A stretch of DNA of 64,000 nucleotides from Bryoerythrophyllum caledonicum. Taxonomy: Eukaryota; Streptophyta; Bryopsida; Pottiales; Pottiaceae. This document shows, in pieces, positions 45,247 through 58,972 of the stretch; position 1 is the stretch's first letter; each line of letters starts with the position of its first letter. The stretch covers positions 29,654,668 through 29,718,667 of the forward strand of contig OZ020517.1 of NCBI GenBank assembly GCA_963971425.1, in the 5' to 3' direction. The notes below the pieces were generated by a model that was not told the DNA's origin, ran no database searches, and saw nothing but the letters and a program-made list of their open reading frames with translations. The translations under genes and the position numbers were made by a program.

Positions 45247-48200
45247 TTAGGGTGGGTCGTGTGTATCAGGGAGGGCTTGGTTATTTTCAATTTTCCGTTT
45301 ATGAAGAAGGATGGACATAGCGTGTTGTATGGCAATGATGTTGATATTTGTGAAAGTGTTAGTAATTGTATTACTAGGAATTTTGAAGGTGTCTTCTAAG
45401 ATTTTCATGGATGGGATAAATGTGGTAGCGCGAGCGCCGGCTGTGATTACCATGAGGGGGTCCACTTTCCATCCAAGGGCAGTGATGTCATCTAGAAGGG
45501 GTTGGTATTATTGGTTTTGTTTTCGATTGTTTCAGGGGAAAACCTGTCGTTACAGTATGTAAATTCGATGAATTGAATGGTATAGTTTTGGTTTATGTGG
45601 TCGGATGGGGGGTCATTTTATGGTAGGTTTCTAACGCACAGTATGTCCGGTTTAAGTCGAGCATTGCAGTGACATCTTTGGGTTTCACATGTACATGGGA
45701 GTAGCCATGGTGGGACTGTGTTTTCTTGTGGGTTGTTGTTAAAGGTGCCGGCATTCATGAGGATAAAGCATCTCGATTTGCTATGGGAGGTAATTAGTTT
45801 ACGGAGTTCCCATATGGCTTTGTTATGTCTTTTGACAATAAGGGAGTGTATGTGGTGGTTATGGCATTTAAGTAAAACATGTAACCATGTGTCGGGATCC
45901 GTGGACGTGCATATTGGGCATGTTATTGATGGGAATCTTTCTATTCCAAAGAAGAGTTGTTTACGGGCGTTTCCCATGTATTGACCGGTACGGAATTTGA
46001 TAAGGCATGTGATTTGTGAATTTGTGATGATGGGGTTTTTCCAAAAATTTGTAGAGAGTTCATTGTCTATGTCATTGTTGTTAGTCCACTTTTCTATGTT
46101 AGGGAAGTTGTCTGAGATTGTATCAAGGTTATTATATAAGTCCTGTTTTTTGAGGTATTTGTTTAAGAATCTTACCGGGCCTTTGTCTGGGGTGTCTTCT
46201 TTGGAGGGCCAATCTTCCTTTTGGAAGTAGTGTGGAGTGGCGTATGCATGTTCGTGTGGGTCTTTGGCGTTTTTGTGTGATTTTTCTCGGCCTTCTTTTG
46301 CTAGTTTATCTGCTTGTTCGTTACCGTCTATGTTGGCATGTGCTCGAACTTTGTGGAGGGTTGTGGTTTGGCTTCGTTTTAGTATCATTTGAATCATTGA
46401 TTTTAGTATGATTTTGTCAGGGTGGCTATTGTGAAGGGTAGGGTGTGTTATTTGGATGTTTAATAAATATAATGCATTAATGCAATCTGTAAATATGTGT
46501 ACCGGTTCATTGTTGTATTTTGTTGATACTATTTCCAACGTTTTGTGGATGGCCATGAGTTCTTCTCTAAGGATATTTTGTAGCCCATGTAATCTTTTGG
46601 CTAGTTTGATTTCTTTTGTAGAATTGTATATTCCATAACCGGCTTTTTCTCTACGCCAATTGCCTGGACTGATCTGTTCTGGTGGTTTGAAGGAGCCATC
46701 GGTATAGTAGCTGTATGCGGGTTCAAATTTTGGTGAGGTGTTGGTTTGGTAGTCCGGGAGGGGTGGAGGTGATAAATTGTAGTCTAATGTGTTACTATTG
46801 TAATTTAATTTTTACCATTTTTTGTTTCTGTGGACTGGTGTTTGTATAGGTGTTGGTGGAGCCACCTTTGTATATATTTGTTTTATGTTAAGAGTATTTG
46901 CTCTGGAGGTGATATCGGTAAGTTGTTCTAGGGTGCCAAGGGTTTGGCTTTGGTGGTGGACGCATATTATTTGTAGTGTAGATGATTCAATTCTGGGCTT
47001 TTTTAGCTTTGGTGGAATGGTGGGTTCTTCGTAGGGGATTGAGTCTGCTTCAAATATTGCGATGAAATGTGAGTCTGCAAATGGGTTTGATTGTGGGTTG
47101 AAGTTTTGGTACCAATTTTTGTCTGGTGTGATAATGAGTGTAGATGTGTGTTGTGGGTCATTTTTAGCAGCTAGGCGGGCCCAATGTAGTGCTTGTTGAG
47201 TCTCCACATCATTGTGGAGGTGAGCTAAACCATTACCGACCCATTTATAGTCGAAGGCTTTTCCCAAGGAGCCAAATATCTTATCTCTTTCAAAGGGTGA
47301 GTAAATTTTTTTTAATTTGGTGGGGCATGTGACGGGGGAGGAGAAGTATGATTGTTCGATGTTAAAGGATGAGATTAATGAGTCTAGTATAGGTGTAGGT
47401 ATTGTATATTGTGTATTTTTTAGGGGTTTTTTTTTTGGAATGCGGTATTTATATCTTTGGTATAGCCAAATTAATTCGTTTCAAATGGTTGGGTTGTTGG
47501 TTCAATGTTTGTAGGAGTTTGGAGTTTCATGTTGTATTGGTTCCATAGCCATTTGAGTCTGATAGTGGGGATGGTGTGTAAATGTCGGCCATTTGCTTCA
47601 TATAGATGGGCTTCTATTTTAATTGTACTCGAGTTTGTGATAATGTCTTTTTCAGGATTACATTCCATTGTATAGATATTTAGTAGTGGGATGTTTATAG
47701 GTGGGGTTACGGACCTTGAGTCTTGTGTTTGTTCTTGGGGGTGGTGGGCTTGAATGATTTCCGAGTAGAATTTGTATTTAATTTTTTGATAATATTGTTT
47801 TAGTTTTTTTGTGTTATATGTGGAGGTATTGCAATTGTGTCTTGGAAAGAGGTTTCTTTGAGTAATCCAATTATTGAATGTGTTGTTGTCATATTGCCAT
47901 TGGCATAGGTATTTTATATAGGTATTTTGTATTCTGTTGGTATCTATGTGTTGTACATGTTCATGTTTTATGATGTTACTAATAGGATATGTGGTGGGAT
48001 TTTTGGTGATGTATGTTGGGGGGCGGGGGTGGTATGGGAGTAAGGGGTTGGAGGATGCATAGGTGGTGGGGTAGTTCTTGTGAGGATGTTGTTGTTGGCG
48101 ATGATGAATGGGTCTTGGAGTATGTAGGAGTATGGGTGTATGTTGCAAGGGGTGTCACATGTAGTTGGGCATGTTGGTTGGCAAAAAAGTTGTTTAGCCA

Positions 48201-51200
48201 CATTTAGGGCACTCTTGATTATTTTGGATGGGGTAAAATGGAAGGTTTTGAAGTCTTCATTATTCATGATGTGTGTACCGTTTGGTAGAGTGATTTGTTT
48301 TAATTCAAAAATATTTTTTGAGAGGAGTTTTTGCAAAAGTTTTGGGAAAGTTGGGCATTGAGTGTGTTGTGTTTTTGTATTTCTTGACGCCATACTGTTT
48401 CTAATGATGTTTGATCAAGGAGAAAATTTGGAAGCGTGCTCTTAAGGTGAACTTTAGCTACGTGTTTTAATAAGAAGAGTGTGCGTGTTATTGGTGATCT
48501 TATACAGTCGGTTTTTTTGATTCTAAGTATGTTTTCGTCACCCCCATATTGAGCAAGAATATAGTGAGTAAGTCCTTTATATATTTTTCCGAGTCTACCT
48601 TTGTCATTTAGGGCATTTTGTAATTGTTCCCCTATACATCGTAAGTAGGCATTTTTTAGGGAGAAAGCCTCAAGTCCAAAGAGGTTGTGCGAGAGTTGTG
48701 TTATTGCGTTTGACATGCATTTTGGCATACCACAAATGGTTTTTTGTATTGCTATAATTTTTTGATCAAGTTTTTTTATTGTTGGCATAGAGTATGGTAC
48801 ATCATAGAAGCTGTATGCTACACCTGGGCGTATTACGATGTCAACGATTTTAATTTTTTGTTTCATGGTGGCCGGGCATGTTGTTAAATCTTTGCATTGT
48901 TTAGTGAGTTTTGTGGTTGTAGTATGAATTTGTATTTTCCATTTTAGGGAGGGGACAAGGTTTGTGCCTAAGTATACGTATGATTCATTTTGATGTAGTC
49001 TGGGGATTGGTTGGCCACGGTAGTTGATGTTATATGTCTGCATTAGGGCTTTGAATGTAGTTGGGTTCACTTTGGATTTATTTGGACATCCAGTAGCAGC
49101 GCATTTTGAGACGACTACGTCCATATCAGTCCAATTACAATATCTATCGATTTTTATCTATTTGTGTTTGTAATGATTTTATTTTGTTAGTTATAGTGGC
49201 AAGGTCATCAGCGTAGGCGGCTGAATTTATGGTAATTTGTGATGTACCAAAAGTGTATCCATTATTGCCTTGCTCAAGCCATCTGAGTAGTCGTTCTAGG
49301 AATATGATGAATAGATATCGGCTAAGGGTGTCCCCTTGTATTGTTCCTCTATGAATGGGGATGGGTTTAGTTTTGTTAAAGTGTTCACCGGTGTAATATG
49401 TAGATGATTGGGAGTATATATTTCCAATTTGTGTAGTTGCATCTTTTGGGTATCCAATATCAGTCATTATTACTAGTAGTCGAGCGTGGTCTATAGAGCC
49501 AAAGGCATTTTTGAAGTCAATATATAAGATATATATATCTTAGTTTGTGAATCGTGCGTCTTCTAGTGTCGCTATTATGGTTTGTATTTGTCTGAAGGTA
49601 CTTCGTTCTACTCTAAAGCCTTCTTGACTGTCGTGTAGGATTCTGAATTTTTCACCGTATGAGGATAGTATTGAGGTGAGTGTACTGGTGTATAGTTTAT
49701 ATATAGTGTTGGCTAATGCTATTGGTCTATGGTTTGTTAGTATTGAAGGATCTCCTGTTTTGTATAGTAGAATTGTTACACTTGTTTTCCATGATGTTGG
49801 TATTTGTTTTAGTTTGTAACACTGAGAGAAGAATATAAATATTAATTTATGAAATCTTGGAGGCATGTTTTTGAGTATTGAATTTGGTATGCGGTCTGGC
49901 CCTGGGGCTTTGTTATTTCCAAGGTTGTGTAGACATGTATCGTATATGGCTCTATTGAAGTATGTGTGTAGTGGAGTTTCGAGATCTCCTCTTTTATCTA
50001 GGGTAAAACCGTCAAGATCATGCCATGGGTATTGACGTACGGCACATGTGCATTCGATTCGGTGTTGTAGTTGGTAGTTGCATGTTGGTACTGTTGGTCT
50101 ATTATTTTTTGTTTGTTGTTTGAATATTTCGTTTGCAATATCTTCGGGACTAGTTAGGATGTTGTTGTATTGGTCCATGATACAATCTAGTGGTGGGGTT
50201 TCAGAACTTTTAAAAACATTTTTATTTATTTTCTTAGGGCTGGTTTCGTATAGTTGTCTGTATTTTGAGATGGCTTTTCTAATATTCTCTTTTGAGTAGT
50301 TTGTAGTTACTTTCCGTGCTTGAATTTTGGCATGTTTTGCGATTAGTGCAATGTCTTTTAACCATGTATCATGGGGTAGTTCTAGGGGAGGTGGGGCGGG
50401 AATTTGGATATGTTGTAGAGTTAGTAATTCGTTACATATGGGATGGTTACGCCATTGTGGGTTATTCTTTACGGTTCTAATTGTTTTACATATTATATGA
50501 TATGTAGCTAGGTGTTGTTTCCATATTTTTGAAAGTTTTTGGGGTAAATAGCCGCCTTGTTGTGTTGTGCGGTTTGTCAATTGTGGTATTGGTTGGGCTT
50601 TGCAAGTTTGTTCCAATGTATTAGAGATATTGTTGATAATTGTATCTAGGGTGTGGCATATTTCGTGCCATTGTGTTTGAGAGAGTTGATTGTTATTTTC
50701 AAGGATGTTTATTAGTGAATCTATTTCTATAGAATTTTCTTCAAAGAACTTTGTGTTAAATTTTTCTAAGTTATCTTTTGGGATGGGGTTGAGTATGCAT
50801 TTATTGGTATTGTTTGTGATTGTGGGGTTACGACTTATTAATATGTTATTTGGGATTTTGAGTTGTATCGGTGAGTGGTCTGAGTTAAGAATAATGTCTT
50901 GATTTGTTGTGGAGGTGTATTATATGTTGTTATTTGTATTTATATAGAAGCCGTCTATTAGGCTCCAATCATTATAGTTGTAGCCGCCTTGTCTGGAGTA
51001 TTGTCTGTCAGTATTTATGTAGGTGAAGTTTAAGTTTTCTATGAAGTGGCGCCATTGATAGTCTATGGTTTGAGGGGGGGTGTTATGATTTCCGTTATGT
51101 CTATCAATTACTGCTATGTCTTTGTTAAAATCTCCACACAATAAGTAAGTATGATTAGGGTTTTGATTTATTTGGAATGTGATAGTGTTTTGTATATCTA

Positions 51201-52431
51201 TAATAAATCTAGTATCTTTAGGGTGGGATGGCATATACATGTGAAAGATTATCCATGGCTATAATGGTTGATTAGCTATTCTAATTGTTTGTAGATAAGG
51301 GGATATGTGCATTGGGGTAGGAATTTTTTTGATGTTGCCCAGGAAGGCATATTTTTTATGTATTAGTGTGAGGAGGCCGCCTCAGCCTGGCGTGTATGGT
51401 CTCCGTTGTTGGATGCATCTTGTTAGTGCATGTGTGTTATTAAAATTAAGTTTGTAGTCCTAGAATATGTTTTGTATCTATTTGGTGGATTTTGTGGCGG
51501 ATATTTTTGTTTCTTGGATGACTATGAAGGCCGGTGGTGTTTCTGCATATGTGGTCAAAGTTTGTAAGTTGGGGAGAGCAGTGTTTAAAGATGATGCATT
51601 CCATGTAATGATGTTTGTATGTCTGTAGTTTGTGTTATTGTTTTGATTTTGTGGGGGGGGGGAAAGGGGGGGAGGGGGTGGTTGTGTATATTCTGCTATG
51701 GGGTCGAAACATTTTAGTGTTTCTTTAATTAAGTTGTTAGGGAGGTAAGGAAATTTTTGTTTTATTGTGTTGCTTGAGGGTGGCGTGGTTTGGTTATGTA
51801 GAAAGTTGTATAATTCTTTATGTATTGAGTTCACGTGATTTATAATACTTTGGTTTTCTTCCATAAATTTTGTATTTGGGTGTGGGGTGTGAACGTGTCT
51901 TTCAGGTGGATTTTGTAGGTTCAGTAAAGTTTGTAATAGTGTGTTAGTCCATGTGGTTATATTCGGGTTGTGAGGGTTGAGAAGATGGTTGCATTCTTCT
52001 ATGTTTGGGTGGGTGGTAATTACTAGGGCATACAATATGTGTGTTGGTGGGTGTGTGTTTTCTTGTTGTATATATAGGGCAATATTTGGGTATATATTAT
52101 TGTGTGAGTGATGTAGTGTATGTGTGGCTTTTAAGAGAGGCGCAAATGTGTGAGCAAGGTGTTTGTATTCTGGTTGTAATTTTATGGTATTAGGTATAAA
52201 GTACATTTTGGCATTTTTCTTGTGTGGTGTAGGGTGATTTTTTAGTATGTTGGGCATTGGTCCTCGGTTTGTTTCTATGTCTCCTCCTAGAAGTATTAGG
52301 AGTTTCATGTGTTTAGATTTGTGTTTTAGAATTCTTATCTTTTGTGTGATGTTTTGGGGTTTTTTGGTGTTCTTGAGGTTATGTTTGTTTGAGGATGTGT
52401 TGTTTTGTTTATAGTTGTGTTTATGATGCAT
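45247..52431 (-). pseudogene. Family A ORF2 remnant of copy 3
   Basis: The same domain order as copy 2 is visible: a 2A-like motif GDIETNRGP near 52260-52285 (its NPGP is changed to NRGP), 'WNASSLNTALP' (about 51585), the APE 'LLCGDFNKDI' (about 51130), RT 'NNKAPGPDRIPNSIL' (about 49900) and 'AYADDLA' (about 49210), RNase H 'NEQADKLAKEG' (about 46310), the finger 'CPICTSTDPDTWLHVLLKC' (about 45870-45930), RHN, and 'KPDILCV'. At least five frame changes and several in-frame stops break it. Only one 2A-like motif is present, and the basic 41-aa repeat region is absent. Confidence 0.9.
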
Positions 52432-52458
52432 GTATGAATTATTAATATATATTGAATA

Positions 52459-53130
52459 TTGGATGTTTTAGTTTTTTTTTTGGTATGTGGGGTTACTTTT
52501 TTCTTTGTGATTATGGTGTTAGTTTTCTTTTTGTTGTGTGTTTTTTGTGTGGTTTTAGGTGTGTGTTCGCATAATTTTTCGTATATTTTTTTGTTTATGT
52601 TTGTTTGTTGTTGTTTTTTTTTGGATGATTTGTGTGTATATGTATGTGTGTTTGTGTTTATGTATAGGTGTTTGTATGTGTATGTTTTATTTTGTATTTT
52701 TGTGTACGTTTGTTTATTGTTTGTTTTCTTATTTGTTTGTGTATATATGTATATATTTAATGGTTTATGTGTGCATGTATTTATTACAATATTGTATATA
52801 TGTGTGTACGTAGATGTATAAATTTCTATATTTGGTATTTGGTATTTGGTATTTGGTATGGTAATTGGTATAGTAATTGGAGTAGTATTTGGTATAGTAC
52901 CAGTATTTAATAAATGTTTGGTAGACGGTATAGTAGTTGGATATTATGTGAATATACGCAATGTATTTAGTATATGTATGTAAGACCATACAATGTATTT
53001 TTTTGAGGTATGTGAGGATTGCTACGCGTAGAATACTATAAAAAGGGAGGTATTTATCTAGGTTAAAATACCATGTGTAGAGAGTATTAACTACTAGTTG
53101 GTAATTATGCATTACCTTGCGGTCTTTAGT
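52459..53130 (-). repeat. Repeat-rich N-terminal ORF2 region of copy 3
   Basis: Read on the minus strand, this holds TACCAAATACCAAATACCAAA-type 7-base repeats (52830-52860) and CATACACAAA-type runs translating to Tyr/Thr/His-rich text. It occupies the place of the 3.2-kb low-complexity region in copy 2 but is about 0.7 kb and built from other units. Confidence 0.6.
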
Positions 53131-53132
53131 CT

Positions 53133-53489
53133 CTATATGTTTGGCGGCCTATCTTCGAGTCTAGGTGGTATTCTTCCCTTCATAGCTTGAAATGCGAGTC
53201 TTGTGGCATTCATGGCTTCCTCCATCTTGTCTAGATGTTGCATCAAAGAGTTGTGTAGGGTGTCGGCGTACTTCTTGCTTTCTTCTATCACCTTTTTGTT
53301 GTTTTCCTCCAAGGCTTCCTTCAACTCTTTTTTGGTGATGGCGGCAGGGGCATCTTGTATTTTGAAGGTTGCAACGGTGTTGACCATGGCGGCATTGATG
53401 TCATTGAACCCGAAGGCATTGATTTGCTCTGCCATGGGGGGTTGTGTGCCTTCTAAGCTCTTCCAATGTGGGGTGAAGTCCACATAGTT
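53133..53489 (-). pseudogene. Family A ORF1 C-terminal remnant of copy 3
   Basis: The frame from about 53489 to the stop at 53133 encodes 'NYVDFTPHWKSLEGTQPP', 'INAFGFNDINAAMVNTVATF' and a heptad-rich end ('KELKEALEENNKKVIEES'), collinear with the last ~120 residues of copy 2 ORF1. It confirms that the coiled-coil C-terminus is a conserved part of the family. The ORF1 stop is followed by only ~0.85 kb before the 2A-like motif, against ~3.25 kb in copy 2. Confidence 0.88.
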
Positions 53490-53908
53490 CTCTCTATATA
53501 TGAGAATGTGAAATTTCCCCATAAAATAAAATTATAAAACTTAGGCAGATGAGTCAACGTTTTCTCACCTTCTCAGGCAAGGTACTTCTAGAGGAAGCAT
53601 GAACATATGTTTGATTGTTTGGATTTGCAATTTGTATCTAAATGAAATAGGTGCCATAACGGTAGCAAAGTAAATATCTCTCCAATCTTTGCCATAGATT
53701 GAATAAATGTAGAAGAAATTGGCACCCAACCCAGACATCATATATTCCCATTTCAGTTGGTTCTATACCTATACAATGAAGTTATAAATGAATGAGGCCC
53801 CCTACAAAACATTCTAAGCAATATTGCTTCTTCACATTTGAAGCAGCAATAATGTTTCTAAGATATCAAACCTTACCCCTAACCTTAATGTACAACTTTT
53901 AAGCTTGT
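53490..53908. other. MLO 3' flank
   Basis: About 420 bases between the MLO stop codon and the truncated 5' end of LINE copy 3. They presumably hold the MLO 3' UTR. No certain polyadenylation signal was picked out. Confidence 0.5.
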
Positions 53909-56900
53909 TCAATGTGTTGTACTCGCACTCCGTTTCATGGGTAGTAGTTTAGGAGTACTTGCCACTGCCTCCGTTTGGAAGGCTGGAATATGGAGATTCA
54001 TTTCCACTCTGGGAGATGTTCGTCTCCGTACTGCATCATGGCCATGGCTTTGTTGGCCATGGCTTTGTTGTCCACGTTCACCCCCTCTCACAAACGTTGC
54101 TGCTTGGTTTTGGTTTTGCGGACCACCCCCATCCATAGCTGCCATGTTATTCCTGTTATTTGTACCGGGCAACCTGCAATTCACCTAGAAGTTAGCATTT
54201 TCATTTCATCATTTGATGATTTTCTGGTTTATTATGTTGGTGGTTTTCAATGCTATGTCATTCTTGTGCTAAGCTTTTCTAGGTGGGAATTCTAAGTGAC
54301 CACTTCTCATTTCAGCCATTTTTGTTTTCTATGTAGGCTCTGTTATCTTACTACATGCTAGATTTATCAAGTGAGTAGAAAAAAGAAGGAACTCAAATTG
54401 GTCAAACAGACATGACATAATTTGCAAGTTTGTGGGTCTGCGGTTTCAACAAGTGCATGGGATGTAAAACTTGATGGAGTTGTGGTTTACACATACCTTG
54501 GATCAGGGAGGGAGGTTCCTTCTTCCATGATGAGAGTCATGGGTGTGGAGCGCTCCCCATGACGACCATCAGTAATGGCAAACACGATGTCATTGTTCTC
54601 AGTTTGAAGGAAATAGCGTTCATCGAGAGGCGTAATGGTGCCTTCACGTCTCTTGGCCAAGCGCTCCATGTGGTAGTTCTCTTGCACTTTGGTCTTAATC
54701 CTGTGTTGGGCATCCTCGTGCCATCTTCGCAGGCCTCGCTCCACATTCTTGGGTACAAATGCCTTCTTGGGCATGCTACTCATCTGAAACCATTAGATGG
54801 TCGTGTTAGATTGTAGGACCGGACTCCATAAACCATCAGCTAAAATATACTAGACCGACGTAATGCCTTCTTGGAGGAAATTAAGATGGGTTTTACCTGA
54901 GAGACCAGCGTGTAGAGGGGAAATGTGACGAAGGAACACAGCATCTGTGTAGCAATTCTGCAGAAGCAGATAATCCACACTTTAATCAGATCCGAATTTT
55001 CCATCAAAAAATTCATGCATGTTTCAAACATATTATGCATAAATGATGGTTACAAAAAGCAAGGCTTAATGGTTGCTCTCAGAGTTGAGTAGTTTACCCC
55101 ATGGATAAGCGCAAGTACAAGGATACCTTGTCATCGTCCAGCAAACACGTCTTGTAGTTGAATTGCCACTGCAATCAATATTCACAGCAACATTCAGTCA
55201 CCCTATCCACACGGCATGAGGCCATCTTCATTCAATGTTATAAACCAAGCTATCTCTTTTCGTAAAGAAAAACCTATTTGAATACATTTCAAAACAATCT
55301 CTGCTTCTCGAACATGTCTTTGGATCAGGGAGGATATGGATACGTACCACATGCCAAATGAACAATGCCATCTCAAAAGCTGACTGCAAGAGAAGGCAAC
55401 AAAATATTCTTAGTGCTTGAATGTGAGCTGAAATAATATTACAAAAAGTTGAAACATGAGTAGTAAGGTGGATTCTGTATACCACCGAGAATGGTTGCAG
55501 TTTATACCCAGCTAGGTGTGAACAGCAATCGTACACTACAGAGACCACCTTTCCCGTACTAAATTGTTTTGTGTTGAAGTTATAGAGCTCGTACCTCGAA
55601 GAGGATGAAGTGGATGGCATGGAGGAGGAATTTGGGTCGATTGAACCAGAACAACTGATCACGAGGCTTTAGGAGCACACCCACAAAGGGGCCGCTCACC
55701 CCAGTATGCTCCAGCGCAAGTGTTGCTATCACATGCTCCAGCTTCATCCCTATGATCAACACCGCCACCAGAGGCACGAGTGCTACCCACAAGTGAGCGT
55801 ATGGCTCTGCACAATCACCACAACACACACAAAAAAAATTAAAAAATTAAACCTCAAGCATGTATCTCACTCTGTAGAATACAAAAAATGTGTTCAAGTT
55901 TAGCAAGACTTACACCCTTGGATTGAAGATTGTTCAACTAACATCTTTCATTTGGAGGTCATTTCAATATCTCAACCTTATCATGTTCAAATACAACACC
56001 ATACATGTAGAATACTGTGGCCAAATTCGTGCATACAATTGATGATTTGGATGACAAGAGAAAGTTTGGAGTGGAATGATTTGTGAGATAATTGCTTACC
56101 CAAGACACTGAATAAGAGATAGATGATGACGAATCCCCACTGCCAAATGCTGCACAAAAAATCACAAAATAAATCAATTATACTAATGACAATGTGGTTC
56201 TTTCACATATTAACCATTTGAAAGTTGCACAGGCTGTGAGAAGGTCTTTCGATAACCGAAGGTTTTTTGTGAGTGGTCTTCGTGATGTGTTTTTCTAGTG
56301 TGAAATTACTGTAATTGGATACTACAAGATAGCATAATTTGTTCAATGGCAAGGGTCAAATCTTATGTACACTTTCTAACTTGTCTGTGGAAAACTGTAC
56401 CTTATTCCCACAATTGTCTCGAATTCATCCTCCATGCACCGAATCATGTAGGAGTGGAAGTTGTAATTTTCCTGCAAATTATGAGTCTGCAATACATTCA
56501 CAAGTCTTGCTGAAATGAGTATTATATGGTTTGATTCACAAAATTATACTACATGGATCCAGGATCAATGTGATAAGCGTAAGATGATTTGCAGCTTCAG
56601 CACTTACTGTGACAAAACTCAAGCGCAAAGTAAGGTAGTCCGCTCGAGGCACATGAAACTGCTTGAAAAAACAAACCTGTTGCAATGCCAAAGACATTGT
56701 TAGTACTACAGCCCTTTGATCTTTGCAAGCTGTGCATCATTCCCCCATAAACAAATGAGAATCTCCACTTCAAGACTCAAAGTCTAATACATACTTAAAG
56801 AAGATTACTGAAAATATCGTGAATGACTTCCACATGTGAGCTACAATTAGAGAAATAATCAAAGAATGGATGGATGAAAATAATGACTATTTTGTTCATA

Positions 56901-58972
56901 ATCCAATGTTTGTGCAATTATGGGTTTACTCCTAGTATTTATTTTAATTATATTTCTATCACTAATGTAAAAGCTGTAACGTACATATTTGATAGTGCTA
57001 CTACATTGATAAGATAAAATAATTAACTCACCACCCACACAAGGAACTTCATGCCCAGAGGCTTCGATGCATGATACCGCACAAATGTTGATTGCCGTGA
57101 GAAGTTAACATCGTCTGTGAACCCTGCATAAATGCCAATTTAGAGTTGCAATTTGGTACTAAAATTGATGCCTTGGCACTTCAACATCGAAAATGCTCTT
57201 CTTTTGGTATTTAGGGTGCAATATCAGTCGATACATGTTGCCAATTGTGCTCTCTTTTTGAATGATTCTTTTTTCAATATTTGTGTGATAACCAAAACAT
57301 GTACACAATAGAGCCTATTTCTGATATACAAATGCCTTGAAAAGCCTTTAAAACATTGGAATTGTTGCATGTCAATGTTGAAAACGTGCAGACATTCAAT
57401 GAATTTAGCCTTCTTATTAGATTGTGTTCAGAGCAGGGTTACCTTCTGAGCTATTCGGAAGTACTCCTTCACGAGTCTCATTTTCCCATTTCCTCCATGT
57501 GTACACCTGAACCATATATTTTCATCACACAAATTATAATGCAGAAGCTTTGATATAATCTAAATTCAGCAATAGTGTAAAAGTATTATTAAAAAAAATT
57601 TAAAACTACTTACTCATGAATCACTAGCAAAACAGTGGTGTCTAGAGAACCACATGTAACCAAGCTCAAGACCTTATCATGGTTTTGATGGTCCATTGGG
57701 GGTAAAGATCACATTAGGATTGTACTATTAAGGTAGTTCATAGAGGTAGTGGGGGAACAAACAAACACTTAATTCATGCCCATCTCGGTCTTTACCTCTT
57801 GCTAAAGTGTTGATTACATACAACAGATGTGAAGAGTAATTTACCTTAACAAGTGCAAGCAAAGTGGTCAAGCAAATGTAAACCACATGGACCCCAGCCA
57901 GGATAAAAATGAATATGTGAAGCTGAGAGAGCGTTTTGTATGTCACAAAAGGCTCATATCCCTGCCACATAAATGATAACATTGCAGATAAAATCATTAG
58001 TCCCTTTACACTACCCTTTACATTACAAAAATTGTATTGAAATTAAGCAAGGCTTACACCTTTGAATTGAAGATTTTCCCACTAACGTCTCTCATATGGA
58101 GGTAATTTCAAGATCTGAACCTTATCATAATCAAATATGACATCCACGTGGCCACCAGCGGCACCCTCTCACGTTTAAGGGTTAAATCAAAGTTAGAAGT
58201 AGGTCCAACCACTTTTGAGAACGAAGAAGAGAGGTCGTGTCGTACCATGAACCTTAGCTACCTTTTCCCTCTTGTGAGACTTTAGAGCTGGTTAGGGCTG
58301 ATTTCAATGATGGAAAAATAAAGAGGTGGAATTTTTGCCTCTCTTACCTCTTTGCAAGTTTTGGAGGGGCCACTCTCTGGCCTTGATGATACGTCACAAG
58401 GCGTCCATTTGTTGTACAGGCTCGACTTGACGCACAAATTCGACATGGGGGTCGTAAATATGGCGATTGTCAAGGAGATGAACCCCATCAACATCAGCTC
58501 TGCCACACAAAACAACAAGTGCAGGTTACTTTCAGGAGCATATATCACCTCTCGTCCACAATCAAGTCTGATACTCAAGCGTAAATATACCAGTGTGTGT
58601 GTAGAGAAACTCACCATCTTTCAGCTTCTGGAGGGCTAAATTGAGGGATTTCCGTTTGGTCCGATGCAGATACTGCACATCAATAGTAGTTCAAGTTCCA
58701 CTTCCAGTTAATATCAAGTGCATAGTTCCACTCCGGCGGTCTCCTACAGCTACCTCTTCAATAAACTTAGTGATCAACCATGTGAGGCTTTTGAAGAGAT
58801 GAAGTTAGTCTAGATTTGATGATCTAAGTTTTGTAGAGCTAGGTCGACGTACATGGCCGAGGGAGTGCAGGCTGCGCTCGACGATGAGGGAGATCACGAT
58901 GAAGACGGCGCTCACGGTTGCTAGAGCCCACGCCGGCGTGTACTCCAGCGTCCTCTCGTCGGCATACGCCAT
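53909..58972 (-). CDS. MLO-like: MLO-like seven-transmembrane protein, 15 exons, 579 aa
   Basis: Exons (minus): 58972-58853, 58672-58615, 58499-58348, 57961-57845, 57506-57443, 57123-57032, 56676-56608, 56486-56401, 56149-56100, 55806-55595, 55383-55348, 55168-55098, 54957-54897, 54783-54497, 54173-53909. All introns are GT-AG and phases join into one 579-aa frame from the ATG at 58972. MLO hallmarks: 'LEYTPAWALATVSAVFIVIS' (TM1), 'KLKDELMLMGFISL' (TM2), 'GYEPFVTYKTLSQLHIFIF', 'FVRYHASKPLG', 'PRADYLTLRLSFVT', 'NYNFHSYM', 'FPLYTLVSQ', and a calmodulin-binding helix around 411-428 ('ERGLRRWHEDAQHRI'). MLO proteins are plasma-membrane proteins linked to calcium signalling and, in some clades, powdery-mildew susceptibility. 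Length and exon number are typical. The hydrophilic tail (GQQSHGQQSHG) is distinctive. Sub-clade not assignable. Confidence 0.93.

Larger units (their letters stand above)
44942..53489 (-). mobile_element. Family A LINE, copy 3: 5'-truncated and decayed
   Basis: On the minus strand this runs from the last ~120 codons of ORF1 (53489-53133) through ORF2 to a 3' UTR (45246-44956) with the family stem-loop (44956-44980) and a (TTC)n tail seen here as GAAGAAGAA at 44942-44955. It is clearly more diverged from copies 1 and 2 than they are from each other. The 5' truncation falls at about 53489 in ORF1 ('NYVDFTPH'). No clean target duplication was found: the 650-bp segment interrupted at its 3' end does not resume beyond its 5' end, which suggests a deletion or rearrangement at insertion or later. 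Confidence 0.92.
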
